DNA from: Bacteroidota bacterium
GTDB taxonomy: Bacteria > Bacteroidota > Bacteroidia > Palsa-948
Reading direction: 5' to 3'
DNA length: 64,000 nucleotides
NCBI GenBank assembly: GCA_016213405.1
Contig: JACRAM010000088.1
Coordinates: forward strand, 57,361-121,360
Both the position numbers and the translations under genes were made by a program. Below the pieces are notes generated by a model. The model did no database searches, was not told the DNA's origin, and saw nothing but the letters and a program-made list of their open reading frames with translations. Below, one piece after another: positions 51,013-59,064 of this stretch. Numbering within the stretch: the stretch's first letter is position 1; each line of letters opens with the position of its first letter.

Positions 51013-51157
51013 ACTGTATCAGCAAGTTTGCACAGCACTAAAGAAAATTGGCAACGCTCAATTGCCTTCGCAGGAAGAATTTTACCAGCACCTGAAAAAA
51101 ATTAAACAACTTATTGAAGGGCATAAATCTTTGCTGACTGCAATTGGGAAATTATAA
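50981..51157 (+). CDS. Small helical protein, partner of the Fic/Doc gene
   Basis: A 58-codon gene starting at the ATG at 50981, inside the end of the Doc-like gene in another frame. It reads MDKSENLKDAELYQQVCTAL, then a predicted helix EEFYQHLKKIKQLIEGHKSL. No family is recognised. Overlap and size suggest an antitoxin or regulator of the Fic-type protein; this is inference from layout alone. Confidence 0.6.
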   Translation: MDKSENLKDAELYQQVCTALKKIGNAQLPSQEEFYQHLKKIKQLIEGHKSLLTAIGKL

Positions 51158-51168
51158 TCCCTCCATTT

Positions 51169-51200
51169 GAGCGCTCCAACGGAAGCGAAGAAGTAAATAC
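51169..51200 (+). repeat. Duplicated aminotransferase gene tail (copy 2)
   Basis: GAGCGCTCCAACGGAAGCGA continues to AGAAGTAAATAC and would encode SAPTEAKK with stop. It has no gene in front. With the native tail it brackets the Fic/Doc pair. Confidence 0.75.
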
Positions 51201-51208
51201 AAAAGACA

Positions 51209-51892
51209 ATGAAAAAACTTTTTCTTATCTCAACAATTTTTCTGACCTTGACAGTTGCACACGGGCAGACAACTTTTCAGAAAACTTATGGAGGAACGAA
51301 TGCTGACGTTGGATATTCGGTTGAGCAAACTTCAGATGGAGGATTCGTTATTGCAGGATATACTCCAAGTTTCGGTGCAGGCAATAATGATGTTTATTTA
51401 ATCAAGACCGATGGAAATGGAAACAGCGGATGTAATGAGAGTAATCCAGCCGATGTAGTAACATCTCCTGCATCAATTACAACAACCCCTGCAACTCTTG
51501 TTTCATTTGGGGGCATAACAGGAAATCCTGTCACACAAACAGGAAGCGGAGGAACTGAAACTACTCTTTGCACGACAGTAGGAATAAATGAAAACAATTA
51601 TCAGCAGACAGTTTCTCTTTACCCCAACCCCTTCTCCACCCAAACAACTTTGCAATTAGATAAAACTTTAAAGAACGCAACCCTCACGGTTTATAATTCT
51701 TTCGGGCAGCAAGTAAAACAACTGAAAAATATTAATGGGCAGGCAATTACTTTGCACCGCGACAATCTTCCAAGCGGGTTGTACTTTATTCGCTTAACAA
51801 CCCCCACTCCGTTTTCCTCCCCTAATGGGGGAGGTCAGGAGGGGGCTGGCTGGGGTGAGGTCGCAACCGAGAAGTTAATAATCACCGACTGA
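51209..51892 (+). CDS. T9SS-sorted secreted protein with one short repeat domain
   Basis: Signal peptide MKKLFLISTIFLTLTVAHG, then FQKTYGGTNADVGYSVEQTSDGGFVIAGYT, one unit of the SBBP/delta-60-like repeat common in Bacteroidota. The C-terminal T9SS type A tail covers about 140-227 (VSLYPNPFSTQTTLQLDKTL, QVKQLKNINGQAITLHRDNL, YFIRLTT, EKLIITD). The protein is short (227), so it looks like a remnant of a longer repeat protein. A C/G-rich palindrome (51803-51861) inserts PFSSPNGGGQEGAGWGEV just before the final strand of the sorting domain. Confidence 0.85.
   Translation: MKKLFLISTIFLTLTVAHGQTTFQKTYGGTNADVGYSVEQTSDGGFVIAGYTPSFGAGNNDVYLIKTDGNGNSGCNESNPADVVTSPASITTTPATLVSFGGITGNPVTQTGSGGTETTLCTTVGINENNYQQTVSLYPNPFSTQTTLQLDKTLKNATLTVYNSFGQQVKQLKNINGQAITLHRDNLPSGLYFIRLTTPTPFSSPNGGGQEGAGWGEVATEKLIITD
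51803..51861. repeat. C/G-rich palindromic element inside a T9SS tail
   Basis: CCTCCCC and GGGGGAGG arms around TAAT, flanked by CCCCACTCC and GGGGTGAGG. In frame; the paralogous tail at 54.8 kb lacks it. Confidence 0.88.
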
Positions 51893-51957
51893 CAACCACA
51901 AAAGACAATGCAACGATAGACAGTTACTTTGTATCTTTACGATAACACTACAACACA

Positions 51958-54891
51958 ATGAAAAAACTTTTACTCCTTCCGTTTTCTTTTTTCCTCTTTT
52001 TTTTTTCTTCTTCCCTTTCCGCTCAGTGCCCTCCTCCCTGGAATTGGCAAAATCCGCTGCCACAGGGAAATCATTTGAATGCTGTTTATTTCCCCGCATC
52101 CGATACCGGCTTTGCAGCCGGCAACTGGGGAACAATAATTAAAACATTTGACGGAGGCGCAAACTGGATTGTGCAGACCAGCGGAGTCACAAATGATTTA
52201 TATGCAGTTTATTTTATAAACACCAGCATCGGCTATGCCGCTGGCGATAACGGAAAAATTTTGAAAACCATTAACGGAGGAATTGACTGGACAATTCAAG
52301 GGAGCGGAACAACTCAGAATCTGCGTTCCGTTTTTTTTACCGATGCCAATACGGGTTATGTAGCGGGCGCAAACGGAACCATTCGTAAAACAGTAAATGG
52401 CGGAACAAACTGGGCTGCGCAAACCAGCGGAACTACTCAGACATTGCGCTCCGTTTTTTTCACGGCTGCTGATACGGGTTATGTAACGGGCACAAACGGA
52501 ACCATTCTTAAAACAATTAATGCCGGCACAAACTGGATTGCGCAAACAAGCGGAGTAACCGTCACTTTATATTCAGTTAATTTCCCAGTTTCCGATACAG
52601 GTTACGCAGCAGGAGGCAGCGGAACAATTCTTAAAACCGTTAATGGCGGAACAAACTGGGCTGCGCAAACAAGCGGAACCACTCAATCGTTATATTCGGC
52701 TGCATTCATAAATTCCAGCATCGGCTATGCGGCTGGCGGACAAAGCGCAGGAAGAATTCTTAAAACCACAGATGGCGGATTAAACTGGAACATTCAAACA
52801 ATTACCGGAAGTTTAGCATTAAACTCAATTTGTGTTACAGGCACTGACACTGTCTATGCCGCAGGAGAATTTGCTGTGGGTTTAATTCTTAAGACCACCG
52901 ATGCCGGCACAAACTGGGCTTTTATTTCGAGCGGAACTTCTTCTAACCTGAACGCTGTGTTTTTTGTAAACAGCAGTTTAGGCTACGCTGCCGGTGCATC
53001 CAACACAGTTCTTAAAACTGTGAATAGCGGTGCAGTCTGGACGAAATTAAATGTTTCAATGTCCGGCACCATAGAGGATGTTTTTTTTACATCGGCCGAT
53101 ACAGGATATGCGGCAAGCAGCTTATTCATTTACAAAACTGTTGATGGCGGATTAAACTGGGTTTCGCAGCAAATGCCTCCGGGAAATAACCCGATATATT
53201 CAATTTATTTCGCAGATGCAAACACCGGCTATGCAGTGGGCGGCACCAGCAGCAGCGGTGAAAGAATTATAAAAACCGTTGATGGCGGAGCAAACTGGGT
53301 GGCACAGCAGCCGCCCGGAACACCGTTGTTAAGGTCGGTGTTTTTCACATCAAAGGATACCGGCTGGACATCGGGCTCAGGTGGCACAATTTATAAAACC
53401 GTAAATGGCGGCACCAACTGGACTGCGCAGACGAGCGGCACAACAGTATATTTGTATTCTCTTTTTTTCACAAGTACCGATACCGGTTATGCAGCAGGCA
53501 GCAACGGAACCATTCTTAAAACCGTTGATGGAGGCGCCAACTGGGTTCCGCAGACGAGCGGAATATCAGGTTCAATTAATTCAATTTTTTTTCCCGCTCC
53601 GAATATCGGCTATGCAGCCAGCGGAGGAGGCATAATTCTGAAAACTATAGATGGAGGCGCCAACTGGACTGCGCAGGCAGCGGGCACAAATTATATTTTA
53701 AACTCAATTTATTTTACAGATACTAATACCGGCTATACGGCAGGCGATAACGGAACCATTCTTAAAACAGTGACCGGAGGAATTGACCAGATGATTATCA
53801 CTAACCAACAGATTGGAATTTGCAGCGGAGACAGTGTTTTCCTGCAGGGCGCGTATCAATCCGCAGCAGGAATATATTATGATACTATTATTTCTCCGGC
53901 CGGGTGCACAAGTGTGCTTCAAACCGCGCTCTCCGTAAATCCATCATACACTGTTCAGTCAGCGGCAGCAATTTGCAGCGGGGATAGTATTTTCCTGCAG
54001 GGAAATTATCAAACAACGGCAGGAACTTATTACGATACGCTTTCCACCACGTGCGGTGCCGACAGCGTATTAATAACAACGCTTGCCTTACATTCAAAAT
54101 ACAACACTCCGGTTGCTTTGGCAATTTGCAGCGGTGACAGCATTTGGACAGGCGGAAATTACCAAACTGCCTCAGGAACTTATTACGATACACTGCAAAC
54201 AATTAACGGCTGCGACAGTGTAATTATTACAACGCTTACTGTAAAACCCACTTCAAGTTCAACCTTGAATCAAACCGCCTGCTTCAGTTACACTTGGCAA
54301 AGTAATACCTATACCATTTCGGGAACTTTTACCGATACCATTCTCAATGCTATGGGCTGCGACAGTGTGATGACACTGAACCTTACGATAAACACGGTGG
54401 ACACATCCGTATCTGTTTCCATTAATTCGCTTACAGCAAACGCCACAGGAGCAACTTATCAGTGGCTTGACTGTAACAATAATTTTGCTGTAATTTCTGG
54501 CGCAACCAATCAGACTTATTCAGCAACAGTAAACGGAAATTATGCTGCCTCAGTTACCCAAAACAATTGCACGGATACTTCTACCTGTTATGCTATTACC
54601 CTAACAAATATTTCTGAAAATAATAAAGGAGATAGTTTCACTATATACCCCAACCCCTTCTCCACCCAAACAACTTTACATTCAAATAATCTTTTAAAGA
54701 ACGCAACTCTCACCGTTTACAATTGTTTCGGGCAGCAAGTAAAACAATTGAAAAATATTAATGGGCAAACAATTACTTTGCACCGCGACAATTTACTCCC
54801 GAAGGGGCAGGCAAGCGGGTTGTACTTTATTCGCTTAACTGAGGGTGATAAATCTTTTACGACAGAGAAATTAATAATTACGGATAACTGA
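51958..54891 (+). CDS. YCF48/BNR-repeat T9SS-sorted secreted protein
   Basis: A 977-residue outer-surface protein. The signal peptide is followed by about 14 repeats of roughly 42 residues with the pattern TGYAAGxxGTILKTVNGGTNW, a photosynthesis-stability (YCF48-like) beta-propeller motif. Residues 620-850 hold several ICSGDSVFLQGAYQ-like modules, then a T9SS type A tail (YPNPFSTQTTLHSNNLLKNA, EKLIITDN). Ligand unknown. In the tail, DNLLPKGQASGLYFIRL has extra residues compared with DNLPSGLYFIRL of its neighbour, due to a short CCCGAAGGGGCAGG palindrome at 54798-54811. The repeat DNA is strikingly homogeneous, suggesting recent duplication within the gene. Confidence 0.93.
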   Translation: MKKLLLLPFSFFLFFFSSSLSAQCPPPWNWQNPLPQGNHLNAVYFPASDTGFAAGNWGTIIKTFDGGANWIVQTSGVTNDLYAVYFINTSIGYAAGDNGKILKTINGGIDWTIQGSGTTQNLRSVFFTDANTGYVAGANGTIRKTVNGGTNWAAQTSGTTQTLRSVFFTAADTGYVTGTNGTILKTINAGTNWIAQTSGVTVTLYSVNFPVSDTGYAAGGSGTILKTVNGGTNWAAQTSGTTQSLYSAAFINSSIGYAAGGQSAGRILKTTDGGLNWNIQTITGSLALNSICVTGTDTVYAAGEFAVGLILKTTDAGTNWAFISSGTSSNLNAVFFVNSSLGYAAGASNTVLKTVNSGAVWTKLNVSMSGTIEDVFFTSADTGYAASSLFIYKTVDGGLNWVSQQMPPGNNPIYSIYFADANTGYAVGGTSSSGERIIKTVDGGANWVAQQPPGTPLLRSVFFTSKDTGWTSGSGGTIYKTVNGGTNWTAQTSGTTVYLYSLFFTSTDTGYAAGSNGTILKTVDGGANWVPQTSGISGSINSIFFPAPNIGYAASGGGIILKTIDGGANWTAQAAGTNYILNSIYFTDTNTGYTAGDNGTILKTVTGGIDQMIITNQQIGICSGDSVFLQGAYQSAAGIYYDTIISPAGCTSVLQTALSVNPSYTVQSAAAICSGDSIFLQGNYQTTAGTYYDTLSTTCGADSVLITTLALHSKYNTPVALAICSGDSIWTGGNYQTASGTYYDTLQTINGCDSVIITTLTVKPTSSSTLNQTACFSYTWQSNTYTISGTFTDTILNAMGCDSVMTLNLTINTVDTSVSVSINSLTANATGATYQWLDCNNNFAVISGATNQTYSATVNGNYAASVTQNNCTDTSTCYAITLTNISENNKGDSFTIYPNPFSTQTTLHSNNLLKNATLTVYNCFGQQVKQLKNINGQTITLHRDNLLPKGQASGLYFIRLTEGDKSFTTEKLIITDN

Positions 54892-54902
54892 GTTTTTTTC
54901 TT

Positions 54903-55643
54903 CTATCCTTTCACCGCTCTCACAAACTCAATAAAATGATTTGATACTTTCCCTTCCGGAAAACTGGCGAGATATTTTTTTATCATGCGTATCCGTTCTC
55001 TCATTGATTTGTAACAATCCTTTCGCTCTACCACTGCCATTTTATAGCGGGTATCGTATAAAATAATTTTCTTATTCAGCGCGTGCAGGTTGTATGAGAG
55101 GTTTTGTATTCCATCAAGGGAAATAGCTGCATCGGAAGGGTTCCGGTAAAAACCGTTTTCGATCAATTCTTCAATTAATGCAAGCGTATTATCTGCAAAA
55201 CCTGTTACAGCATTAAAACTCCGTTCGTGCTTGTGTTTTATCTTTCGTTTATTCTTTTTTTGTTTGGGTTTGTAAAAGTGAGGCTTGAGCTTTTTCAGCA
55301 TGTCATGCGCTCTTTTATAATATACACTCTTATTCCCCGTTTCAGATGCGATATAATTTGCAATTTGTGTGAGCAATTTTTCAAAACATTGGGCATTGTT
55401 CAGCTTGTTATTGAAAAAGCAAAGCGCTTTCCGCTCTGAGCGGGCGTTGTCTAAAGGAATTTTTGCAGTGGTTACGCTATTATTTTTTGTGTTTACATCT
55501 GCGCAAAAGCGTACTAACTCATCTTTACTTGCTAATTCGCCCGAAGCATTATAGTCATCCCAACTTTGAATTAATAGTACGGAATTTTCAAAGCGGGATT
55601 GCCTCGAAATAAAAGACAAATGCTGAGATTTTTTTCCAACCAT
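54903..55643 (-). CDS. Hypothetical protein, basic and helical
   Basis: I do not recognise the family. It has 246 residues and no signal peptide or membrane helix. The N-terminal third is acidic to neutral (LIQSWDDYNASGELASKDELVRFCAD), the centre is very basic (PHFYKPKQKKNKRKIKHKHE) and the C-terminal part is helical (NTLALIEELIENGF, MRERIRMIKKYLASFPEG). Such a basic centre could bind nucleic acid, but this is only a guess. It is convergent with the YCF48 protein gene, 11 bp away. An out-of-frame open stretch lies just upstream. Confidence 0.65.
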   Translation of the reverse strand: MVGKKSQHLSFISRQSRFENSVLLIQSWDDYNASGELASKDELVRFCADVNTKNNSVTTAKIPLDNARSERKALCFFNNKLNNAQCFEKLLTQIANYIASETGNKSVYYKRAHDMLKKLKPHFYKPKQKKNKRKIKHKHERSFNAVTGFADNTLALIEELIENGFYRNPSDAAISLDGIQNLSYNLHALNKKIILYDTRYKMAVVERKDCYKSMRERIRMIKKYLASFPEGKVSNHFIEFVRAVKG

Positions 55644-55850
55644 GTGAGTTTTGCATAAGGAATCGTCAAATTTATTTTGGTCTTGCCTGTTCCATAATTA
55701 AAACGAGCAAGGTTGGAAATTATTTTGACAGAATAATCTTTTTCATAGCGCGTTTCTGCAATTATTTTGGCAGGTTCTATTTTTATTTTCGCTTGTCCTG
55801 CTTTGAAACAGGCAAGGTTGGAAAAAACTTTGGGAATATTTGGAAGAAAA
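55644..55850 (-). pseudogene. Decayed open stretch with two similar halves
   Basis: Minus-strand reading gives an uninterrupted frame without a start: VFSNLACFKAGQAKIKIEPA and then IISNLARFNYGTGKTKINLT. The two halves are imperfect copies of about 50 bp (TTCCAACCTTGC and GACC/GACAAG words). It may be the tail of a lost gene; I do not recognise it. Confidence 0.35.
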
Positions 55851-55853
55851 TAA

Positions 55854-55892
55854 ACTATTCCTCCGCCACTGCACCGCCTTTGTAAAGTTGGT
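55854..55892 (-). repeat. UbiD gene tail, displaced copy 1
   Basis: CTATTCCTCCGCCACTGCACC and GCCTTTGTAAAGTTGG correspond to the minus-strand codons LYKGGAVAEE with stop, the end of the ubiD gene (59807). No gene stands in front of it. Confidence 0.7.
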
Positions 55893-55900
55893 TGCGGTAT

Positions 55901-56149
55901 TTATTTACCTTTTCCGTAATGTGCTTTTGGTTCTGCTACAGCAAATACAAGCATTTCGCTTTCGGTCTTGTTTTCAGGCAGGTGCAATCCTTCTGCTGAC
56001 AATCCTTCGAGATGAAATTGAATAGCTTCATACATATTTTTTTCAACTTCTTTTTTTGTTTTACCCGTTGCTGCACAACCAAGTATATCAGGAGAGTATG
56101 CGCTGAAGCCGCTTTTTGTTGTCTCTATTACAATTAAATATTTTTTCAT
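55901..56149 (-). CDS. HicB-family antitoxin
   Basis: An 82-residue HicB-type protein: IETTKSGFSAYSPDILGCAATGKTKKEVEKNM is the partially degraded RNase H-like fold typical of short HicB. It neutralises HicA, encoded just upstream with an ATGA overlap (hicA first). No separate DNA-binding domain is visible after residue 60, so autoregulation may be weak. The pair is bounded on both sides by copies of the ubiD tail. Confidence 0.88.
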   Translation of the reverse strand: MKKYLIVIETTKSGFSAYSPDILGCAATGKTKKEVEKNMYEAIQFHLEGLSAEGLHLPENKTESEMLVFAVAEPKAHYGKGK

Positions 56150-56349
56150 TTTATATCCGATTTATCTATTTGGGCTTGTCGTACTATGCTGGCAAGCGTA
56201 CCACGCGCAATATCATCCGACATACGATGACATGCTATAGTAACTAATCCCTTCTTGACAGAATGTTTAAACTGCATATGACTTCCTTTCTGTCTAACCA
56301 AAAACCAACCATCCTTTTCAATCAAGCGTATGGCTTCTCGTACTTTCAT
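56146..56349 (-). CDS. HicA-family toxin
   Basis: A 67-residue mRNA interferase-like protein with the double-stranded RNA-binding-like fold. The key motif is KGSHMQFKH (about 21-29), with the catalytic His in GSH; IEKDGWFLVRQ precedes it. Length is normal for HicA. It lies upstream of hicB and overlaps its start. Such modules are often mobile, in line with the flanking tail repeats. Confidence 0.88.
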   Translation of the reverse strand: MKVREAIRLIEKDGWFLVRQKGSHMQFKHSVKKGLVTIACHRMSDDIARGTLASIVRQAQIDKSDIK

Positions 56350-56379
56350 CCTAATTTATACAAAGATATGAAATTGCTT

Positions 56380-56464
56380 TTAGTCCTCAGTTACCGCACC
56401 GCCTTTGTTAAGAAGCCCCCTTACACCCGAAGGGAGAGTTTGAACGCGCCATTTGGCGGGTTGG
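56380..56464. repeat. UbiD tail copy 2 joined to a C/G-rich palindrome
   Basis: CCTCAGTTACCGCACCGCC and TTTGTTAAG match the ubiD tail words. They are followed directly by AAGCCCCCTTACACCC, GAAGGGAGAG and an inverted GCGCCATTTGGCGG next to the histidine kinase stop. Confidence 0.6.
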
Positions 56465-56466
56465 GG

Positions 56467-57918
56467 TTATTTTAGTTTTGTTTTCAATTGCACTGTTGTG
56501 CCGAAATCTTTTTTGCTCATGATTTCGAAATCAGCATCTATAATATTTGCGCGCTCGCGCATGCCGAGTAATCCCATGGAAAATGGATTTTCTAATTTCT
56601 CGCTTGAGATTCCTTTCCCGTTGTCGGATACTTTCAACATCAATGAATCTTTGTCATGATTTACATTGATAACTACTTCACTCGCTTTGGCGTGCTTTGA
56701 AATATTGTTGAGCGATTCCTGGCAGATGCGGAAAAAAGCAGTGGCAGTAGCAGTGGCAGGAACAATTGCAGTCAAACTACTGCCGATGTCGCTGCTACTG
56801 GTGACCTTGCATTTAATACCCGTCTTTTTTTCAAACTCACCGGCAAGCCATTCAATGGAAGGAATCAGTCCGAGCGTATCTAAAATTCCGGGGCGGAGCT
56901 GTGTGGCAATTTTCCGCAGGGATTGTATGGTGTTGTCGGCATCCTTCATCATTCCGTTTATTTTTGCTTCTATGCCATTATCTGCGTTGCTCAGTTTTTT
57001 AAATGATGAAATGCCCATTTTTATTCCCGTCAACTGCTGACCTATATCGTCATGCATTTCACGTGCAATGTGCGCCCGTTCATCTTCCAGCACTTTGTTA
57101 AGATGCGCTGCGAAGTTCCGTATCTGTTTTTCTGACTGTGTTAGTTTTTCTGTGCGTTCAATCACTTTTTGTTCCAGTTCGGCATTCATCTTTTTTATTT
57201 GTTCTTCGGCATTTTTTCTATCGGTAATATCGGTGCGGATAACCACATACTGATAGGGTTTGCCTTGTTCGCTGAGGAAAGGAACGATGGAGGTATCTAT
57301 CCAGTAGTAGCTTCCGTCTTTTGCTTTATTTTTCACATCGCCTCTCCATATTTTTCCGTTTGCAATGGTGGCATACAACTCTTTAAAAAATTCTTTTGGA
57401 TGATGCCCTGAATTAATAATGCGGTGGTCCTGCCCAATTAATTCTTCTCGGGTATACTTTGATATTTTACAGAAGTTATCATTTACCTGTTGGATGATTC
57501 CTTTAACATCGGTTATGGCTACTATGGCTGTTTCATCGAGCGAAAATTTATAATCGGTTGCTTCTTTGCTGCTTTTCTTTAGTTGTGCCGTGTGTTCTTT
57601 TGTTTTAGAAATAAAAAACAGGCAGAGCCAGACAATAAGAACGGAGAACGCGCGGTTTACAATGGCGACATTCCAATTAACATTTTCAGCAAGCGGTTTA
57701 ATAAATCCAATGAGAATAAATAAGGTGAACAGGATAGAAAAAACCAATGGGCATGGGCGGTGGCGAATCCATAAAGTAGCAAGCAATGGTAACGCATAGA
57801 ACATACCAATGGCAATGCCAAGGGGCAATTGAAAATCAATGAACAAAATTGCCAGCGCGAGCAAAAGGGCAGCCGCGCACTTAAGGTATTCTGGTTTGTT
57901 TGGGTTTGTTATGGGCAA
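56467..57918 (-). CDS. PAS-domain sensor histidine kinase (HisKA_3, NarX/LiaS-type)
   Basis: Residues 1-105 hold four hydrophobic helices (LALAILFIDFQLPLGIAIGMF, LVFSILFTLFILIGFI), a membrane sensor. A PAS domain follows (DETAIVAITDVKGIIQQVND to DITDRKNAEEQ, about 127-240), with the YTREELIGQDHRIINSGHHP motif. Then come a coiled coil and the HisKA_3 phosphoacceptor site in HIAREMHDDIGQQLTGIK. The GHKL ATPase has NNISKHAKA, SDNGKG and GLLGMRERA. No response regulator lies next to it; a Crp/Fnr regulator gene is upstream on the same strand. Length 483. Confidence 0.92.
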   Translation of the reverse strand: MPITNPNKPEYLKCAAALLLALAILFIDFQLPLGIAIGMFYALPLLATLWIRHRPCPLVFSILFTLFILIGFIKPLAENVNWNVAIVNRAFSVLIVWLCLFFISKTKEHTAQLKKSSKEATDYKFSLDETAIVAITDVKGIIQQVNDNFCKISKYTREELIGQDHRIINSGHHPKEFFKELYATIANGKIWRGDVKNKAKDGSYYWIDTSIVPFLSEQGKPYQYVVIRTDITDRKNAEEQIKKMNAELEQKVIERTEKLTQSEKQIRNFAAHLNKVLEDERAHIAREMHDDIGQQLTGIKMGISSFKKLSNADNGIEAKINGMMKDADNTIQSLRKIATQLRPGILDTLGLIPSIEWLAGEFEKKTGIKCKVTSSSDIGSSLTAIVPATATATAFFRICQESLNNISKHAKASEVVINVNHDKDSLMLKVSDNGKGISSEKLENPFSMGLLGMRERANIIDADFEIMSKKDFGTTVQLKTKLK

Positions 57919-57934
57919 TTGAAATAGTTTATAC

Positions 57935-58015
57935 TGAGATTACACAGATTTCCGAAAAAAGACAAGATTACACAGATTGCTATTTTGTTGTTTCATCGGT
58001 GTAATCATTTTCGGA
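57935..58015. repeat. GATTACACAGATT word element between the kinase and the Crp gene
   Basis: GATTACACAGATT occurs twice (about 57936 and 57966) and faces GGTGTAATC with TTTCGGATTTC. The same cacagattta word lies in the thioesterase-GxxExxY linker at the left edge. Confidence 0.6.
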
Positions 58016-58044
58016 TTTCTGACTACCTTTGGTATACATGACTT

Positions 58045-58713
58045 TTACTCTATACCGTGTACCAGTTTTTCCAGTTCCGCCCGAAGTAAAATCAGTACCT
58101 CGCGCTGCAGCGTTTTAATTATTTTTTTTGTGTTCAGGCGGCTCAGTATTCTTGAAACTGTTTCTCTGGTCAAGCCCGTCATTAAAGCAATTTCTTCTTT
58201 TGTAATTTTCACCTTTCCATCATTGTCGCTCAATGAAAGCAATGCCTGTGCCAGTTTTGTTTCTGACGAACCCGAAATCATTAGGATAGAATAGTTGCAA
58301 ATACGTTCCTGTTCATTTTGCAGTGCTTCCATCAGCTTTGCACAGGCGCTCATATTTTGTGAAATAATTTTTTCAACCTGTGATGCGGAAATGGAACAAT
58401 ACTTTGTATCGGCCAAAGCAATTGCCAACATAAAATATTGCCGTTTGCTAAGCAACGCTTCAAGCCCTAATGGTTCGCCACAACGGGCAATGCGCATGAT
58501 AACCGGCTGCTCCTGCGCATTCTGATGCTCCAACTTAACAGTGCCATGCACGATTACAAAAACGCTGTTTGCATTTTTATTCTCGTGATAAATGGCTTCA
58601 TTTCTTTTTGCATGCTTAATATGTATGTGCTTTGCTAACTCGGCTAATTCATTTTTACTTAATGAAGTTGTGAAACATTTATCATTCACTTTGCAAATAG
58701 CACAAGGATACAT
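58045..58713 (-). CDS. Crp/Fnr-family transcriptional regulator
   Basis: A cyclic-nucleotide-binding-domain regulator (residues about 20-140, HGTVKLEHQN and VIMRIARCGEPLGLEALL) with a C-terminal helix-turn-helix ITKEEIALMTGLTRETVSRILSRL. I choose the ATG at 58713 (MYPCAICKVNDKCF); an in-frame ATG at 58797 lies inside a perfect operator-like palindrome and is less likely. The N-terminal Cys cluster (PCAICKVNDKCF) might bind a metal or cluster as in Fnr types. It is located upstream of the sensor kinase. Length 222. Confidence 0.86.
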   Translation of the reverse strand: MYPCAICKVNDKCFTTSLSKNELAELAKHIHIKHAKRNEAIYHENKNANSVFVIVHGTVKLEHQNAQEQPVIMRIARCGEPLGLEALLSKRQYFMLAIALADTKYCSISASQVEKIISQNMSACAKLMEALQNEQERICNYSILMISGSSETKLAQALLSLSDNDGKVKITKEEIALMTGLTRETVSRILSRLNTKKIIKTLQREVLILLRAELEKLVHGIE

Positions 58714-58781
58714 TGATTTTTGTTTGGAAATTGAAACATAAATTTTTCGTTCGTAAAAATGTGAAATGTCATTAAAATCAA

Positions 58782-58799
58782 CTGTGATAATTATCACAG
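58782..58799. promoter_or_regulatory. Crp/Fnr-type operator palindrome
   Basis: CTGTGATAATTATCACAG is a perfect 18-bp palindrome. TGTGA-N6-TCACA is the consensus for Crp-family dimers. It lies 69 bp upstream of the chosen start of the Crp/Fnr gene, so autoregulation is likely. Confidence 0.72.
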
Positions 58800-58884
58800 A
58801 CCTGTTTATTAAGTTTCAGACTGTTTTTAATTTGGATTTTACTTCACTCAATAATATCAACTTTTGAAATTAATTATTCATGCT

Positions 58885-58969
58885 GCATTGAAGGATGGAA
58901 GCCGGAAGAGATTGGTGAAAGCGATTGAGGAAACAGAGGCAAGTACTCCAACTGAGGCGAAGAAATAAT
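58885..58969 (+). pseudogene. Remnant of the aminotransferase 3' end
   Basis: GCATTGAAGGATGGAAGCCG, then GAAGAGATT, equals the aminotransferase gene at 50372-50400. It jumps at once to GGTGAAAGC and CTCCAACTGAGGCGAAGAAA, the end of the same gene (50516-50571). About 115 bp between them are deleted. No start remains. Confidence 0.88.
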
Positions 58970-58972
58970 ATT

Positions 58973-58998
58973 AATCCTCCGCCACAGCATCGCCTTAG
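58973..58998 (-). repeat. UbiD gene tail, displaced copy 3
   Basis: TTAATCCTCCGCCACAGCAT and CGCCTT read on the minus strand as KGDAVAED with stop. It follows the aminotransferase remnant stop after 3 bp: two convergent gene ends directly joined. Confidence 0.7.
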
Positions 58999-59064
58999 TA
59001 TAAAAAGCCCCCTAACCCCCGAAGGGGGAGGGGAAATCATAAAATTAAGACAACATGTTTGTAT

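Larger units (their letters stand above)
58714..59064. other. 351-bp spacer: operator, aminotransferase remnant, gene-tail junction
   Basis: No intact gene. From left to right it holds the Crp leader and palindrome, an AT-rich part, the aminotransferase fragment (58885-58969), a ubiD tail copy (58974-58996) and a C/G-rich palindrome (59004-59036). Confidence 0.7.

Noticed and set aside
50541..51200. Classical attL/attR of an integrative element
   Set aside because: No integrase lies between, the repeats are imperfect, and a third copy with an internal deletion exists elsewhere; I prefer a tail-duplication hotspot.
52080..53800. DNA-level tandem repeats considered as a separate repeat locus
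   Set aside because: They are codons of a regular beta-propeller protein with 42-residue units in one continuous frame.
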